Below, piece after piece: positions 1 to 11,121 of a stretch of DNA of 64,000 nucleotides. The stretch lies in assembly GCA_001599935.1 (NCBI GenBank), contig BCIJ01000003.1:355655-419654 (forward strand). Direction: 5' to 3'. The translations under genes were made by a program, and so were the position numbers. The stretch's first letter is position 1; every line of letters starts with the position of its first letter. The notes under the pieces are model-generated. The model was not told the DNA's origin and did not search any database. It saw nothing but the letters and a program-made list of their open reading frames with translations. Origin of the DNA: Holtermannia corniformis. Its lineage: Eukaryota; Basidiomycota; Tremellomycetes; Holtermanniales.

Positions 1-326
1 TCGAGACCGGGACTACAGACGACTACAAGGGCAGTTCGCGTTTGCCCGAGCTCTCGACAACTCTCCGGCCGCAACGGTCGTCAGCCGATCCGTGCACGCG
101 CACTCTTGTCCCTGAGCCGGCTTGTTTGGCTCGTCGCGAAACGCACAGACGCGCACAGACGTCAACCGAATTCAACTTTACCAACACACAGACCGCCCAA
201 CACACACATCGCCCTCGACCTCCGATGCCCTTTGAGCTCTCGGCCCCTCCCCCACCCAGAGAGCACTATCGTCGTGCACACCCAGAATCTTCCCTCGGGC
301 TCGTAACAGGACCAACCCACGCTGTT

Positions 327-1435
327 ATGCCCACTATTTCACTCGGCTCGTTCTCCTCTACTCCCAACGCTCCTCTTTTGCCCGCACCCGCACTGTCCCC
401 AAGCACGAGTCAACGTCGGAGTTCATCCATGTACTTGCTTGGCGGAGGCAAGCGATCCGCCGGGAAACGGTGGCTGATCCCCTTGGCTGCGTGCTCGCTC
501 TTGCTGCTGGGCTACATTACGCTCGGTCGTGGGATCCCAGAGCCCGACTCGGCCACCTTTACCGCCGCCCGGGTCTCACCCCGTGTCCCAGGCTACCCCA
601 TCCACCACAAGCGGCCACGACCGAAACCGCACGCACCGTCATCAGACCGGGAAAACGGCTTGTCGCTGTTGATCCAAGACGAAGACGAGCTTATCGCCGA
701 GGACGACTTGTACTATGACTCGCTGCCGGCCTCACCCGCCGTCACCGTCGATCCGGAAGAGGCGCAGCGCCAGGCCGAGTTCAAAGCGCACCAACTCGTC
801 ATCGACACGCTCGAACGCCAGCACCAGCTGCTCGCGATTGCCCACTTTGTCGCCGAGGGCGGCATCCTCGACAACGACTTTGACGTCCCAAACGAGGAGA
901 CGCTCAAGAAAATGGGAGGGCGCGGGCTGGAACACCGGCTGTTGAAAGCCGATGCAGAGTGGGCGCAGGAGCAGGCCGAGGAGGACGCCGAGGCGTTTGT
1001 GGATGGTTGGCAGGATTTCGCGAGGAAGCGGTTCAGGGTTTTGGTGTTTTCAAAGGTGCGCACAGGGTGCATCTCTCGGTCAATCACGGCTCACTCGCCA
1101 CTCAGTCATATTGCCCCTATTCGAGGAACGCGAAGAAGATCTTGCGCAGCTACAACCTCTCTCCAGAGCCATTCGTGATTGAGCTCGACCAGCGCAGTGA
1201 GTATTCCCGTATCCAAAGTCACTGCACCACACGCTGACACCTAACAGCCGATGGCCCTCAATTACAAGCCATGCTCCACACTCTCACCGGCCGCCGGACA
1301 GTCCCAAACGTCCTGCTCGACCTCGACCCACTCGGCGGTTCTGACGAAATCGAGTTGCTGCATTCCGAAGGCGGCCTGCGCAAACGCCTCCAAGACGCTG
1401 GCCTCATGTACCTATCCGACCGGCGGGGGCGATAG
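327..1435 (+). CDS. Membrane-anchored monothiol glutaredoxin (Grx6/Grx7-like)
   Basis: The gene has three exons, 327-1055, 1106-1196 and 1248-1435, joined in frame by GT-AG introns of 50 and 51 nt, giving 335 residues. A single hydrophobic segment (IPLAACSLLLLGYITLG, about residues 50-67) follows a basic stretch, as in a type II signal anchor. An acidic, Gln-rich linker leads to the C-terminal thioredoxin fold. Exon 2 encodes SYCPYSRNAKKIL, so the active site is CPYS with one redox cysteine, as in yeast Grx7. The cis-proline motif TVPNVLL lies in exon 3, followed by the GG-containing segment LHSEGGLRKRL. Family knowledge: Grx6/7 are Golgi/ER-lumen monothiol glutaredoxins. The start is uncertain: in-frame ATGs also occur at 225 and 429 and the frame is open further upstream. 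The 429 start would place the anchor at the very N terminus. Confidence 0.85.
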
Positions 1436-1453
1436 AGCACAGCAACAGCAGGG

Positions 1454-4400
1454 ATGTATATATGTGCATTTGTACTGTGCGCACTGACGCTGTGCCGCGA
1501 GAGTGGCGGCGGACGTGCAGTGTTGGTTCACACTCTACCGTCCTTTGAGACATCGCCCGCCGATCCCTCTTTGCTGATTTTCACAGCTCAACTGACGGAG
1601 CCCACCGACAGCACCAACGACCAAAAGCAGCACACCATCACCGTTCCCACCCCTATCACCGTCTCGACCCCTTTGATCAGCATTGGGAGGATCAACCTCC
1701 TATCGACCGCGTTGGCTGGCTCACCATCTCGTGCGTTGCTCGCTCCTGGCAGTCCGGCAGACGAGACAGATTGATGACGCGATGCTGATACCAAACGTTC
1801 CGCCTAGACTTGAGCACGAGATGACGGGACAAGGCGGGACCGTGGAGAGACGGCAGGATGCGGATGATGGCGCTGCTGGAGCATACACTACGGCCGCGTA
1901 TAGTGAGTCGTCTGCCTGACTGTCTTTGACGAGGGTGTTGAGACCTGTCAACAGCGCCAAACCCGCAAGTCCTTCCCGAGTGGCTTTCATACACTACCGT
2001 GCGCAGACCGGATGACGCTGCAAGGACGCAGACTGACTTCTCGAGCAGTACTTGACGACAGAACGCTACACTGTCCACACTGTCGAATCCGTCGTCAACC
2101 TCCCGCTGACTTGTACGTCTTCGCTTCGGTTCCGTCCCGTGGCCGGAGCTGACGTATCTCAGACTACGGGCCATCGATCCCGCTCGACGATTCATGGGTC
2201 TATGGCGGGCTGACTTCCCCTGCTGCATCGACGCCGACGGCTGAAGAATCCGATGGCTTAAGCGCACCAGAGCCAAGTGCGGCCACCACTGAAGCCGATG
2301 CGCAAACAACGGACAGCGCGATCCCGTCGACGGTTGCCGAATCTTCAGCGACGACTGCTTCAGATCAGCCTTTGACGACATCAGCCTCGTCACCTTTAAC
2401 GCCGGTTTTGTCATTGTCTAGTGTACCGCAGACACCGACATCAGCTACTTTCTCGCCCATCGATTCATCGCTATCAGGACCACCGTTGCTATCTACACCG
2501 ACAGCGTCATCGCTTGTCAGCTCACTGACACCGTCATCTGGGATACCGACGGCTTCTGTACCCAGCGGTGCACCATCTCCACCCGTGGGGTCTTCGGGCA
2601 CTTTATCCAATTCCGAGCTGCTGGCCAGCATCCTCGGTCCTTCCCTCGTCGTCGCAGCGCTGCTACTCTGCTGTGTAGTGGGGATCATTGCGCGGCGTCG
2701 GCGCAGAACACGGCACCAGCCAGCTGGCCCTCCTGGAACGACACGGCGACTTGGTGGTGGCGGGTGGCGGAGCGTCTCGCTCACGGACCCAGATGTCGAT
2801 CCTGCTCCTGCTGCGGCACCTACGCCTAGTCGACCGGACAGCCCACCATCAGCCGAAGCGAGGCCGAGCGACGTCGTGTCTTCACCGCCCATGAGCCCGC
2901 GCTCTCCCGTCGAGTCTGACAGCTTGCTCGGTGGTGCGGCCACCCGCGAAGAGGGACTCAAGAACCGACAAGAGGGTCACAGCCTGCTTTCGCGCATGGC
3001 CGCAGCTGGAGCCGCGATCGGTCTGTTGGGCAGCCATCGCAAGTCGAGCGCGCAGATCCTCGAAGCTGGGGACCGCAAGCGCAGGGAGCCATCGGCTGGG
3101 GGCGCCGATATCACCACTGCACTGTACAGTACCGAGATGGCACAGCGGACGTCGACGCCCGTCAGTCGGCAAGAGTCGTCTTCGGGCAACGCGGCAACTC
3201 CGGGCACACGGCGCTCGGGTGCCGATCGCCATCCGTTCACAGAGCACATGTCGCCCGAGGACCTGTTCTACCAGGCGCCACCGCACACGGCCTCGACTGT
3301 GCAGACAACACAATCACATTCGGGCTCTGGCTCTGGCTCCAAATCGGGCTCTTCTGGCAACCGCAAGCGCTTCTCGTCCAAGTCTGCCGCTGAGCAGTAT
3401 AGCATTGCGATCCCAGAGACACCAGTCAGTGAGCTTGGTGGGCCCTCGTTTGCAGATGCCGTGGTCACGGCGAGCGGTGGACGTCGAGCCAAGTTTCCCG
3501 CAGATGCAGACAGGCTTAGTTTCCCCTTGCCGCCACCGGTGCCGCCCAAGAGTCCGCAGCGAGATTCGTTTGTATCTGCTACAGACCTCGGCGTGCCACT
3601 GGCTCCCTGGATGGCAGAGAGGCGCAATAGCGCAATCAGCAGTGGTGCTGGAGACTCGAGGTGAGTATCTTTGCCTCCTCTGCCGCAGGCTTGACGCCCG
3701 TGTAGCTATCATTCAGCCCCATCGTCACCCCACTTGCACCCACAGTACCCGACCGACGAGCCTGCCGGTCGCGCTCCCCGCCCCAGTTCCATGGCGACTT
3801 TCGGCGGTCCATCGGCGGCCGCAACCCCAACCTCGTCACACCACGGCCACGGCGATGGGTCTGGTAGCCCTCCAAAGCTCGTCTCGCCACTGATCAGCCC
3901 CGCGCCATCTCCACTTCGGCCGTCTGGCTTGTCGCCCGGTAGTACAACGCTGTTTGGCAGTCCAGCACCCATAGGCGTCGGCGCTGGGTCAGGCTCGTCA
4001 CGCGAGTCTGCTGCGTCTACCGGTCGACCACCCAACGTGCCGAGGCACAGCTATGCTGGACAGCCTCTTGTCTCGCAAGATGCGCTGAGGAAGCTTGTCG
4101 AGGGCGACGAGCAGCCAACGTTGACTGCCGTTCAGCCACCATCTGGTCCTCATAGCGGTGCGTTTGGCGAGTTTGGGCAGCCTTTGCGCAGCGTGTCTGG
4201 TTCGGTGAGTGAATACCGTACTCTTTGACTGAGTATACTGAGCCATCCAGACGGCCATGCTTGTTCCTGCGAGCTCGACGAACCGCCAAAGTGTAGTTGC
4301 GTCGCTACACTCGGCTCGTGATCACTCGTCCTCTTCGCACACACCCTCGTCATACTCGCAACCATCCGGTCCGGATTTGGACGAGTCGATTGGGTACAGT

Positions 4401-4624
4401 GCTGCGGCTTTGCGTGGCAAGTCAGTAGACGTCTCGACGTGAGCACAGTACGCTGCTGACCTGACCGCAGACGGAGCCTGCCACAACTCGTACCGGCTTC
4501 AATGGTTGCGAGCAGCTCGACACAACCCGTCCCGCCCTTGCCGCGATTCGAGCCGTCTCCAAAGCCAAAGGAACACGAGCGACGGGGTTCAGGCTGGCTG
4601 TCGAGGTACCTTGGATCCAGCTGA
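1454..4624 (+). CDS. Ser/Thr-rich single-pass membrane protein, function unknown
   Basis: The 3' part is clear: a long exon ending at 3660, then exons 3706-4204, 4251-4438 and 4471-4624 with in-phase GT-AG introns. It encodes a Ser/Thr/Pro-rich ectodomain, one membrane segment (LGPSLVVAALLLCCVVGIIA, around 2630-2690), a stop-transfer cluster RRRRRTR, and a long disordered cytoplasmic tail rich in Ser, Pro and Gly. The tail has a proline run (PLPPPVPPKSPQ) that could be an SH3 ligand. The 5' end is not resolved. An ATG at 1454 opens a frame starting with a signal-peptide-like stretch (MYICAFVLCALTLC), but the frame changes between 1680 and 2170 and needs at least two introns. The topology recalls mucin-like fungal surface sensors. 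I do not recognise a conserved extracellular domain, so no function is assigned. Confidence 0.6.
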
Positions 4625-4739
4625 TGACCTTGAGACCTGATGATGATGTACTATACTCAAGTGTCCGATGTATGCCACTAGCCACGACCGGGACCGATCG
4701 CCGTCGGTCGTCATCCGCGGCTTCCGCTCCCCACGGTGC

Positions 4740-5637
4740 ATGCTCTCACCTCGTTGCACCTTACCGCTCGGCTCGACATTCAAACAGTCCATTGCACGCT
4801 ACCACACGGCACGGTTCATCACAATGGCCGCATCCTCTGCTCAGTCCGCTCAACACACCTATGGCGATCCCACACCTGCTCAACCTCCCGCTGCTCCTAG
4901 CTCGACGGCTGTGGGCAACAGCAGCAAGGTGCAGATGACCAACCATACGCAATACCACTCGCCTCGTATCCTTCCTTCTTCACTCCATCCGTCACCCCTG
5001 TCCCTGTTCAAGGAATGGTTCCAATCCGCATTGAACCCGACCGAACCCGGAATCCCAAAAGTCAACGAGCCCGAGGCCATGACCGTCGGCACGGCCACCA
5101 AGCAAGGGATCCCTTCCAGCCGGGTTGTGCTTCTCAAAACGGTCGACGATACCGGTTTTGTCTTCTTCACCAACTACAACTCGCGCAAGTCGAATGAGCT
5201 GCTCGAGAACCCGTACGCTAGTGCGGCGTTCTACTGGCGTGAAGTCTCGCGCCAGGTCCGGGTAGTGGGCAGAGTCGAAAAGGTTAGCCGGGAGGAGAGT
5301 GAAGAGTACTTCAACTCGAGGCCAAGGGGATCAAGGCTGGGCGCGTGGGCGAGCGAGCAGAGTCAGGCTATCGACGAGGACACGCTTGCGAACCGTGTCG
5401 AGCTGCTCGAGGAACGCTACAAGGACAAGGAGGTCGAGTGTCCAGAACACTGGGGTGGCTGGCGGATCGTGCCATTGTGAGCCTCTACAGTCTCGTGCAA
5501 CTACGTCGCTCACACTCCACAGCGAGGTCGAGTTCTGGGCAGGACAACCGTCGAGACTACACGATCGCTTCCGCTACACCCGTCCGCAAAACTCGACCGA
5601 CGAGACGGCATGGCAAGTCAAGCGGCTCTCTCCTTGA
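4740..5637 (+). CDS. PDX3: Pyridoxamine 5'-phosphate oxidase
   Basis: Two exons, 4740-5476 and 5523-5637, are joined across a 46-nt intron. The enzyme makes pyridoxal 5'-phosphate from pyridoxamine or pyridoxine phosphate using FMN and oxygen. Family blocks appear in order: SPLSLFKEWF, PEAMTVGTATKQGIPSSRVV, GFVFFTNYNSRKSNELLENP, YWREVSRQVRVVGRVEKVS, YFNSRPRGSRLGAWASEQS, then EVEFWAGQPSRLHDRFRY in exon 2 and the C terminus WQVKRLSP, which matches the usual family ending. From the ATG at 4740 the protein has 283 residues and a basic, hydroxylated N terminus that could be a mitochondrial presequence. An ATG at 4824 gives a 255-residue cytosolic form and one at 4668 a 307-residue form. The product identity is secure; the start is not. 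Confidence 0.93.
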
Positions 5638-6001
5638 TCAGCAGCTCCTTTATCAATGCGCAGCACAAGGATCGCCTTAGGATTTCCCATCTTTATGAAC
5701 TTTGCCGATCCAGCCCGCTGAACGGCACCCTTTGTTGCTTTCTGACATTGCAACTGAAGGCTTGTTGCTCAGCCTTTTGCCCTAGCGCCTTGAGAAACAC
5801 TCCATTGTCCACTGACCCCGTTGACGACGGCCGCCGTCGCTGTCCCGGTTCCGTTCTGGCGCCGTGCGAACGAGCGTACGGGCATTCGATCGCGACGCAA
5901 TGCCGCCTAGCTCTTAGCTTCAACAACCGTCAAGCGACCAGTCAGAGTGCAGAGTGTAAGCAGCAAGAGGGTGAACAGCAATCAGAGCGCCCATACACAA
6001 C
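5638..6001. other. Intergenic region, no gene recognised
   Basis: This 364-bp stretch between two plus-strand genes contains no convincing coding potential, tRNA or repeat. It presumably holds the 3' end of the oxidase transcript and the promoter of the next gene. Confidence 0.5.
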
Positions 6002-6643
6002 ATGGGCAGGGCAGCACCGCCGACGTCGTCATACACTCCGGCAAATCTACCTCACGATTGGCGACTAGTCGAGCTCGGCGCGCCGCAGGGCTCCAACCTG
6101 TTCCTCTGTCTCGATGATGCAGGTGAAGAGAGGCTGGTAGAGATGGGCGGCAAGCTGAGAAGGGTCGTGTATGCATCCCGAGGTCGGTCGGTCCTTTCGT
6201 GAGCGACTTTAGCAAACTCATGACCTTCAGGCTCGTTCGCCATGGTTCGGCTCTTCCCGCCATCACCGACGTCTGCAGCTGCTACGCTGCCGAATGATGA
6301 GCCTGCACCGTCTACCGTAGCTACGGGCAGGCCACGGCAGACACCATCGGTTTCACGGTTAGCAGGGGAGATTATGAGCATCGTCATGCCGGATGAGATC
6401 AAGGCTTGGAAGCGGTCGGGCGAGTGGTATGTACCCGTGGGCATCGTGTCCGACAACTTACTCACACCCTGATTCAGGCCAAAGGCGTTCTCCCGACCAC
6501 AGCCATCAGCTCGACCACCGCCGCCTCAACGGTCACGCTCCCGGTCACCGTCCGGCTCAGAATCGGAGTCGGACGATGCGCCTGTACCGATGCGACGAAG
6601 AGTGCTAGCTATGCCTCCGAGCGACGACGAGAGCGACGACTGA
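6002..6643 (+). CDS. EIF1AD-like S1/eIF1A-fold protein
   Basis: Three exons, 6002-6182, 6231-6426 and 6478-6643, give 180 residues. Two short blocks match the eIF1A-domain-containing (EIF1AD) family. One is a beta-barrel core GSNLFLCLDD...LVEMGGKLRRVVYASRGSFAMV, analogous to the family's G-N-L...E...FLV-M-P-K-FR...RGDF pattern. The other is a C-terminal element DEIKAWKRSGEWPKAF, matching the family's Leu-x-KEG-x-WPEAF segment. A Ser/Pro/Ala-rich insertion separates them. The tail is Arg-Ser repeats and a terminal acidic run (PPSDDESDD), as in the animal homologue. Family knowledge: small nuclear or nucleolar proteins of poorly defined role, linked to ribosome biogenesis. The first donor (GTCGGT) is non-ideal but is the only one I found that keeps the frame. 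Confidence 0.75.
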
Positions 6644-6730
6644 GGGCTTGTCCGGTTTGACGTGCTGCTAGGAAAGAAACGCAAGATCATGTCATTTCGT
6701 CATGTCGTTCAATATATCGCACAAGCGTCT

Positions 6731-9700
6731 TCACGCACTCCACCAACGTCTCCATCGTTCTTCCCAGCCCATCATCTGACGCGGCGAAAGCGTACCCCGC
6801 AGCGCTTCGTCCATGCTACTCCGGCCGACCGTGATCTCAAAATCCCCTTCGGGGATCACCCACTTTTGCCGGATCACATCCCATATGGAGAGGTCGTAGC
6901 GTGACAAGTTGAACGTGACCCGCTGCGCCGCCCACGGGTCGAGATTGATGCGTGCAAAGTCCCGCAAGACTTTCGGCTGCGTAGGTGTAAGTGCACACAC
7001 TTGTTGAAGTCGTTACGCGCTACGCACTGGTTCACTGGCCGCTGGAGGATACCCTGCAATGTTTCAATCGAGCCCTCTCTAGGCATTTCATCACCCACCC
7101 AGGTAGAGCTGGGGAACCTGTAGATGTCAGGTCGGGGCTTGTCATGCAAAGCAACGCAGCTCACCTCGCAACCATTGACCTGGCCGACGTTTTGAATGTC
7201 CACCGTCACTGTCCATCGAGTCTTGTGCAATCTGATCCGACAATCAACTGGCGTGACGAAAAAGGAGCTGACTTACGAGTGCCAGACGCTAGAGCCTTTC
7301 ATGACAGCGCTTTCCACGTCCTCCCTCTCATACAACATGGATTCGTCATGATCCCGCTTTGACCAGCCGCCGACGCTCTTGACCTGTAAGTTGGTGTAGT
7401 TGAACAAAGTGTAGGATAGTCCAAACCCGAACTCGAAGCGCGGAGAAATCTGTGCGAGTCAGTGGTACGCTGGCTCAGTTGAGCGGATCGTACGTTGGCA
7501 CTCAAGAAATGTCTATAGTCGATGTTGAGCCTGTAAGCCCGGGATGTCAGCATCCTGGGTTCTAGGCATGCAACATACTCCTCGGTATAGTTGATATCAG
7601 CATTCGGAGCTTCAGCCTCATTGACATAGATGACGTCCGCAGAGTAGTCTGTGCGGTTTCTTGCAATGGTGTATGGCAGGCGGCCAGAGGGGTTGTAACT
7701 GACCAGATTTTAGTGACAGTGCCAATACTGACAGGTACGAGACGTACTCGCCGTAGAGCACCTGTGGCGTACTCAGCAATATGCCAACAGACCATCAGCG
7801 GGGACACTCACATCCACGAGCGCACTTCCACTCTCTTGACCTGGCAAGCCAGCCCAGCTGCATCGATATCAGTGTGAGGCCCGGTCACTGATATACGAAC
7901 AGTACTGCAGTGACATTTGGGTGCTGCAACACTGTCAGACCTTATCCGACAAAGATGACTACCACTCACATCGATCCAGGGCTCCATGATGATTGGTCCA
8001 ACACTGTGCACCACCACGACCGTGTTCGAGTTGTTCGCCGCCACCGCGAGAACGAGATCGTCTCCGCCATGCCAAGCCGTCAGGTTGTTGCGGTCGCCTT
8101 CATTGCCATCGATCGTGATGTATCTGTTTGATTAGCCGCGCGCAGCAGGCGCAGAGGAAGCAACACACTGCTCTCCACTGTCGGACTTGATGAACTGCGA
8201 GGGGAAAGTGAGCAACTGAGTCCGCGCAGCCGAAGCATGCCAACCACAATGGCCACGTCTGCTCCCCTCCCCGTTTCACTGGCACGTTCTAGCTCAAAGT
8301 CTTTCAGCCACCAGTTGATGGTTGTGTGATCCTTGCGCGCTCTTGATTGGATAGCTTGCAAGGGCTATGCGAGTGTCAACAGGGATGATGAGTGTTTGCC
8401 GTGGAACTTACATCTATGAGGTAAGGGTACTCGGCAGTCCCACTGCCCCAGCCCTGGGCGAGAGTCCTGAGCTGATTAACCGCTGTACAGCCGCAGAAGG
8501 GCAGCAACGACGCACCCGTTGTCGCCGCCACGGTCTTCAAACCCGTTCGGGCCCCTGAGACTCGGCCCAGCGTCACTCCCTCGATCACCGTCAGCATTCG
8601 CTCATGCGCACTGGCGACCCTTACCGATGAGTGCAATACTACGCGGCTTGACCAACGGCAGGGTCTGGTTGACATTCTTGAGCAGGACCGTGGAAGAGGC
8701 GCCGATGTGTCGAATGAGCCTGCCAAAGCGTGAGACGTTCTCAGGCTGGCGCATTTTTCGACGTACTTTGCATGGTCGCTTTGCACGTCCACATGCGAGT
8801 TATTCACGGTACTCTCTCGGAACGAGTCAAAATTGACCGCCGGGTAGCTGTCATCGTCTTGTCCCACGAGGTACCATCCGGCAATGATCCGAGTTGCCAT
8901 GTCCTGGCGGCGTCAATGATCTATTATTATGAATTCACTTACGTTTAGTCGTTCCGCCGTGACCGAGCCATTGTTGACAGCGTCAGTCAGATTTTGACCA
9001 AAGTAAGATGTGCCGCTGTTGAACACGATGTCGCTGCGGCTGTCAGCTTGCACTTCGGGAAACGCTAGGGATAGGCTGACCCAGGCATCGTCATGTCTAT
9101 ACCTCAAATCAGCGACGGCCTAGCGCAATGCAACCACCAACCCAGGCCAGCATTCACGGCAGACACGCCCGACTCGGTCGCTTGCCACTAATAGATGCAT
9201 CAGTCACATCTCGAGGGATCAGCGTACGCACGTCGGAGAGGATGTAGCCTTGGAAGCCGATGTCGTTTTTGAGGATGCCATTCTGCGTCTTGCTGTTCTG
9301 GCAAGCCCAGCTGCCGTTGACTAACGTGGTGAGTACAGTACTGCTAAGAGACGGGCCAAGATGTCTACCTTGATTGTAGCTACACATCACGCTCGCAACT
9401 CCGGCTTGAACGGCCTTGAGGAAGGGATGCGTGTAGATTTCTCGGATCTGTAGGTTGGTCTCAACTTCGGGCTTCGTTGCTTTATAAGTGAAGATTGTGC
9501 GCACCGTTCGATCATCGATATTGCTTGACGACGTCGTTCTTGCATGTTCCTACGTCGGGCTTTAGCTGTGCTCGACGCGACCAAGGCTAGTAGCGCACCT
9601 GCTCATTTCCAATATAGTGTTTGACGCTGTACTTGTGAGCAAGCAGGCACGTAGCATCGACAAACGACACGCACCAGGCCTGAACTCCAGCAGCTTGCAT

Positions 9701-10740
9701 CCCGAGGACTGTTTGTGCAGTAGCAATGCCAGAGAGGTAAGGCTGGGAAGGATCAGTATGACTACGAACGACTTGTGCCATGTACATCACCACCAAACCC
9801 TTCCCAGTTCCGCCCACCCGCAGCTGCTCGACCCATATTGGTCATAGGACCTAGGCTATGCTGAGAGTCAGCGCTGGACGCGCAATCTTTGCGAGGCACA
9901 TACGCAACATTGACACCTTTGCCGCGAAACTCCTCACCCAAAGCCAGTCCTCGTTCGTACATGAGCTGTTTGTCAAAACTTCAAGGTGGTTGTCAGACGA
10001 GGCTGCAAATCGGCGACATAGGACATACGTAGATGCGATGTTATGTCCTGATGGACTGCCATCTGTCAGCTTGCAGTCGTCGTCCACCACTTCCCAACCT
10101 ACAAAGCTGAGACGAAATCCGCAAACCGGACACCCATAGGTGCATCTTGTAGGCATAGTCCCTTCCACCCCACCCGCTCAATTGACGGGGTGTTGCCCAC
10201 ACACCGACCGTTCATCCATCCTACACCGGTTGTTAGAGCGACTTTCTCTTCGATGGTGAGGTTGTACGTATAGATGAAAGCCTGTGCTCGTTGGATCGCC
10301 GACGTCCATCGAGACGGGTAATGATCTTGTGTGAGAGGCGAGGGGTAAAAGGGGGGTGATGTGAAGTCGGCGAACGGGTCACTTGCTGAAGCAGTCGGTG
10401 CGGGGTTTGACTCTGACGACGCGGACGCGGACAACTCCGGTGAGACGGAGGCGTACAGCGTTGTTGCTGTTGAGACAGTTGGAGAGCTAGCAGTAGCCGA
10501 TGTTACACTGGCTATCAGTGCAGAGGAAATACTTGACGACGCCGTCGACTTCAGTTCGGACCCAACGAAGCCGCTTGCCTCCCCAGTGATCGTGGCCGCT
10601 GGAGTAATGACAGTCTGTCTATAATGAGTCAGAGCGGAAAGAACGCAACGAGCTTGGACTTGCCCAGTGCTATCCTCAAAGTCTTGTGCTTGGGCGCATA
10701 GCAGAAGCACAACAGCGGTGATGCTGTGCCATATGATCAT
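6731..10740 (-). CDS. Secreted GH3 beta-glucosidase
   Basis: The ATG is at 10740 and the stop at 6731-6733, and the gene is split by many introns of about 50 nt. The N terminus [20 protein letters not shown] is a signal peptide. It is followed by about 100 Ser/Thr/Ala-rich residues before the catalytic domain. Glycoside hydrolase family 3 blocks follow in order: [43 protein letters not shown] (partly intronic), [35 protein letters not shown] and GYILSDW. The last contains the nucleophile Asp and is interrupted by an intron just after that codon. The second domain contains [20 protein letters not shown] and GRLPYTIA. The C-terminal fibronectin III-like domain has the usual [10 protein letters not shown] segment and EITVGRSS ending. 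The enzyme hydrolyses terminal beta-glucosyl residues from cello-oligosaccharides or glucans outside the cell. Exact exon borders were not all resolved. Confidence 0.92.
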
Positions 10741-11121
10741 CTTGTATCAAGCGACCTCAGCAGGAAGGGCTGTTCTAGTGCTCCACCTAGAGCCCGAACG
10801 GTGGTCGGAGTCGTGTACGTCTCTACAAAGGGTCGGGGATGCGATGCGATGGCCAAGGCTGTGTCAGCGAGCATCGAGCAGCTGACAAGCGAGAGCAGCC
10901 GAGCCGTCAGCTTGTCGGTGCCAGAGTGCGTGTGCTCGTGGCCCATGTGCTACCATGGTCGTTGAAGCCGCTAGTCTTGGACGACATCATCGTCGATCTC
11001 TCCGCACGTGCCGTCACCGCACTACGGGGCCTCGACAACTTGGTTTCAAGCATGGCATCAGGTTCATAAGAGTATACAAGAATGCGTGTATGCAATGCGA
11101 TACGATGCGAGTTCCAAATGA
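10741..11121. other. Intergenic region, promoter side of the beta-glucosidase
   Basis: This 381-bp gap lies between the start codon of the beta-glucosidase and the stop codon of the next minus-strand gene. I see no gene, clear TATA box or repeat in it. Confidence 0.5.

Noticed and set aside
1692..2414. A minus-strand open frame of 240 codons opposite the membrane protein gene
   Set aside because: Its product has no recognisable domain and biased basic composition, and it overlaps exons whose plus-strand reading continues into a clear transmembrane protein.
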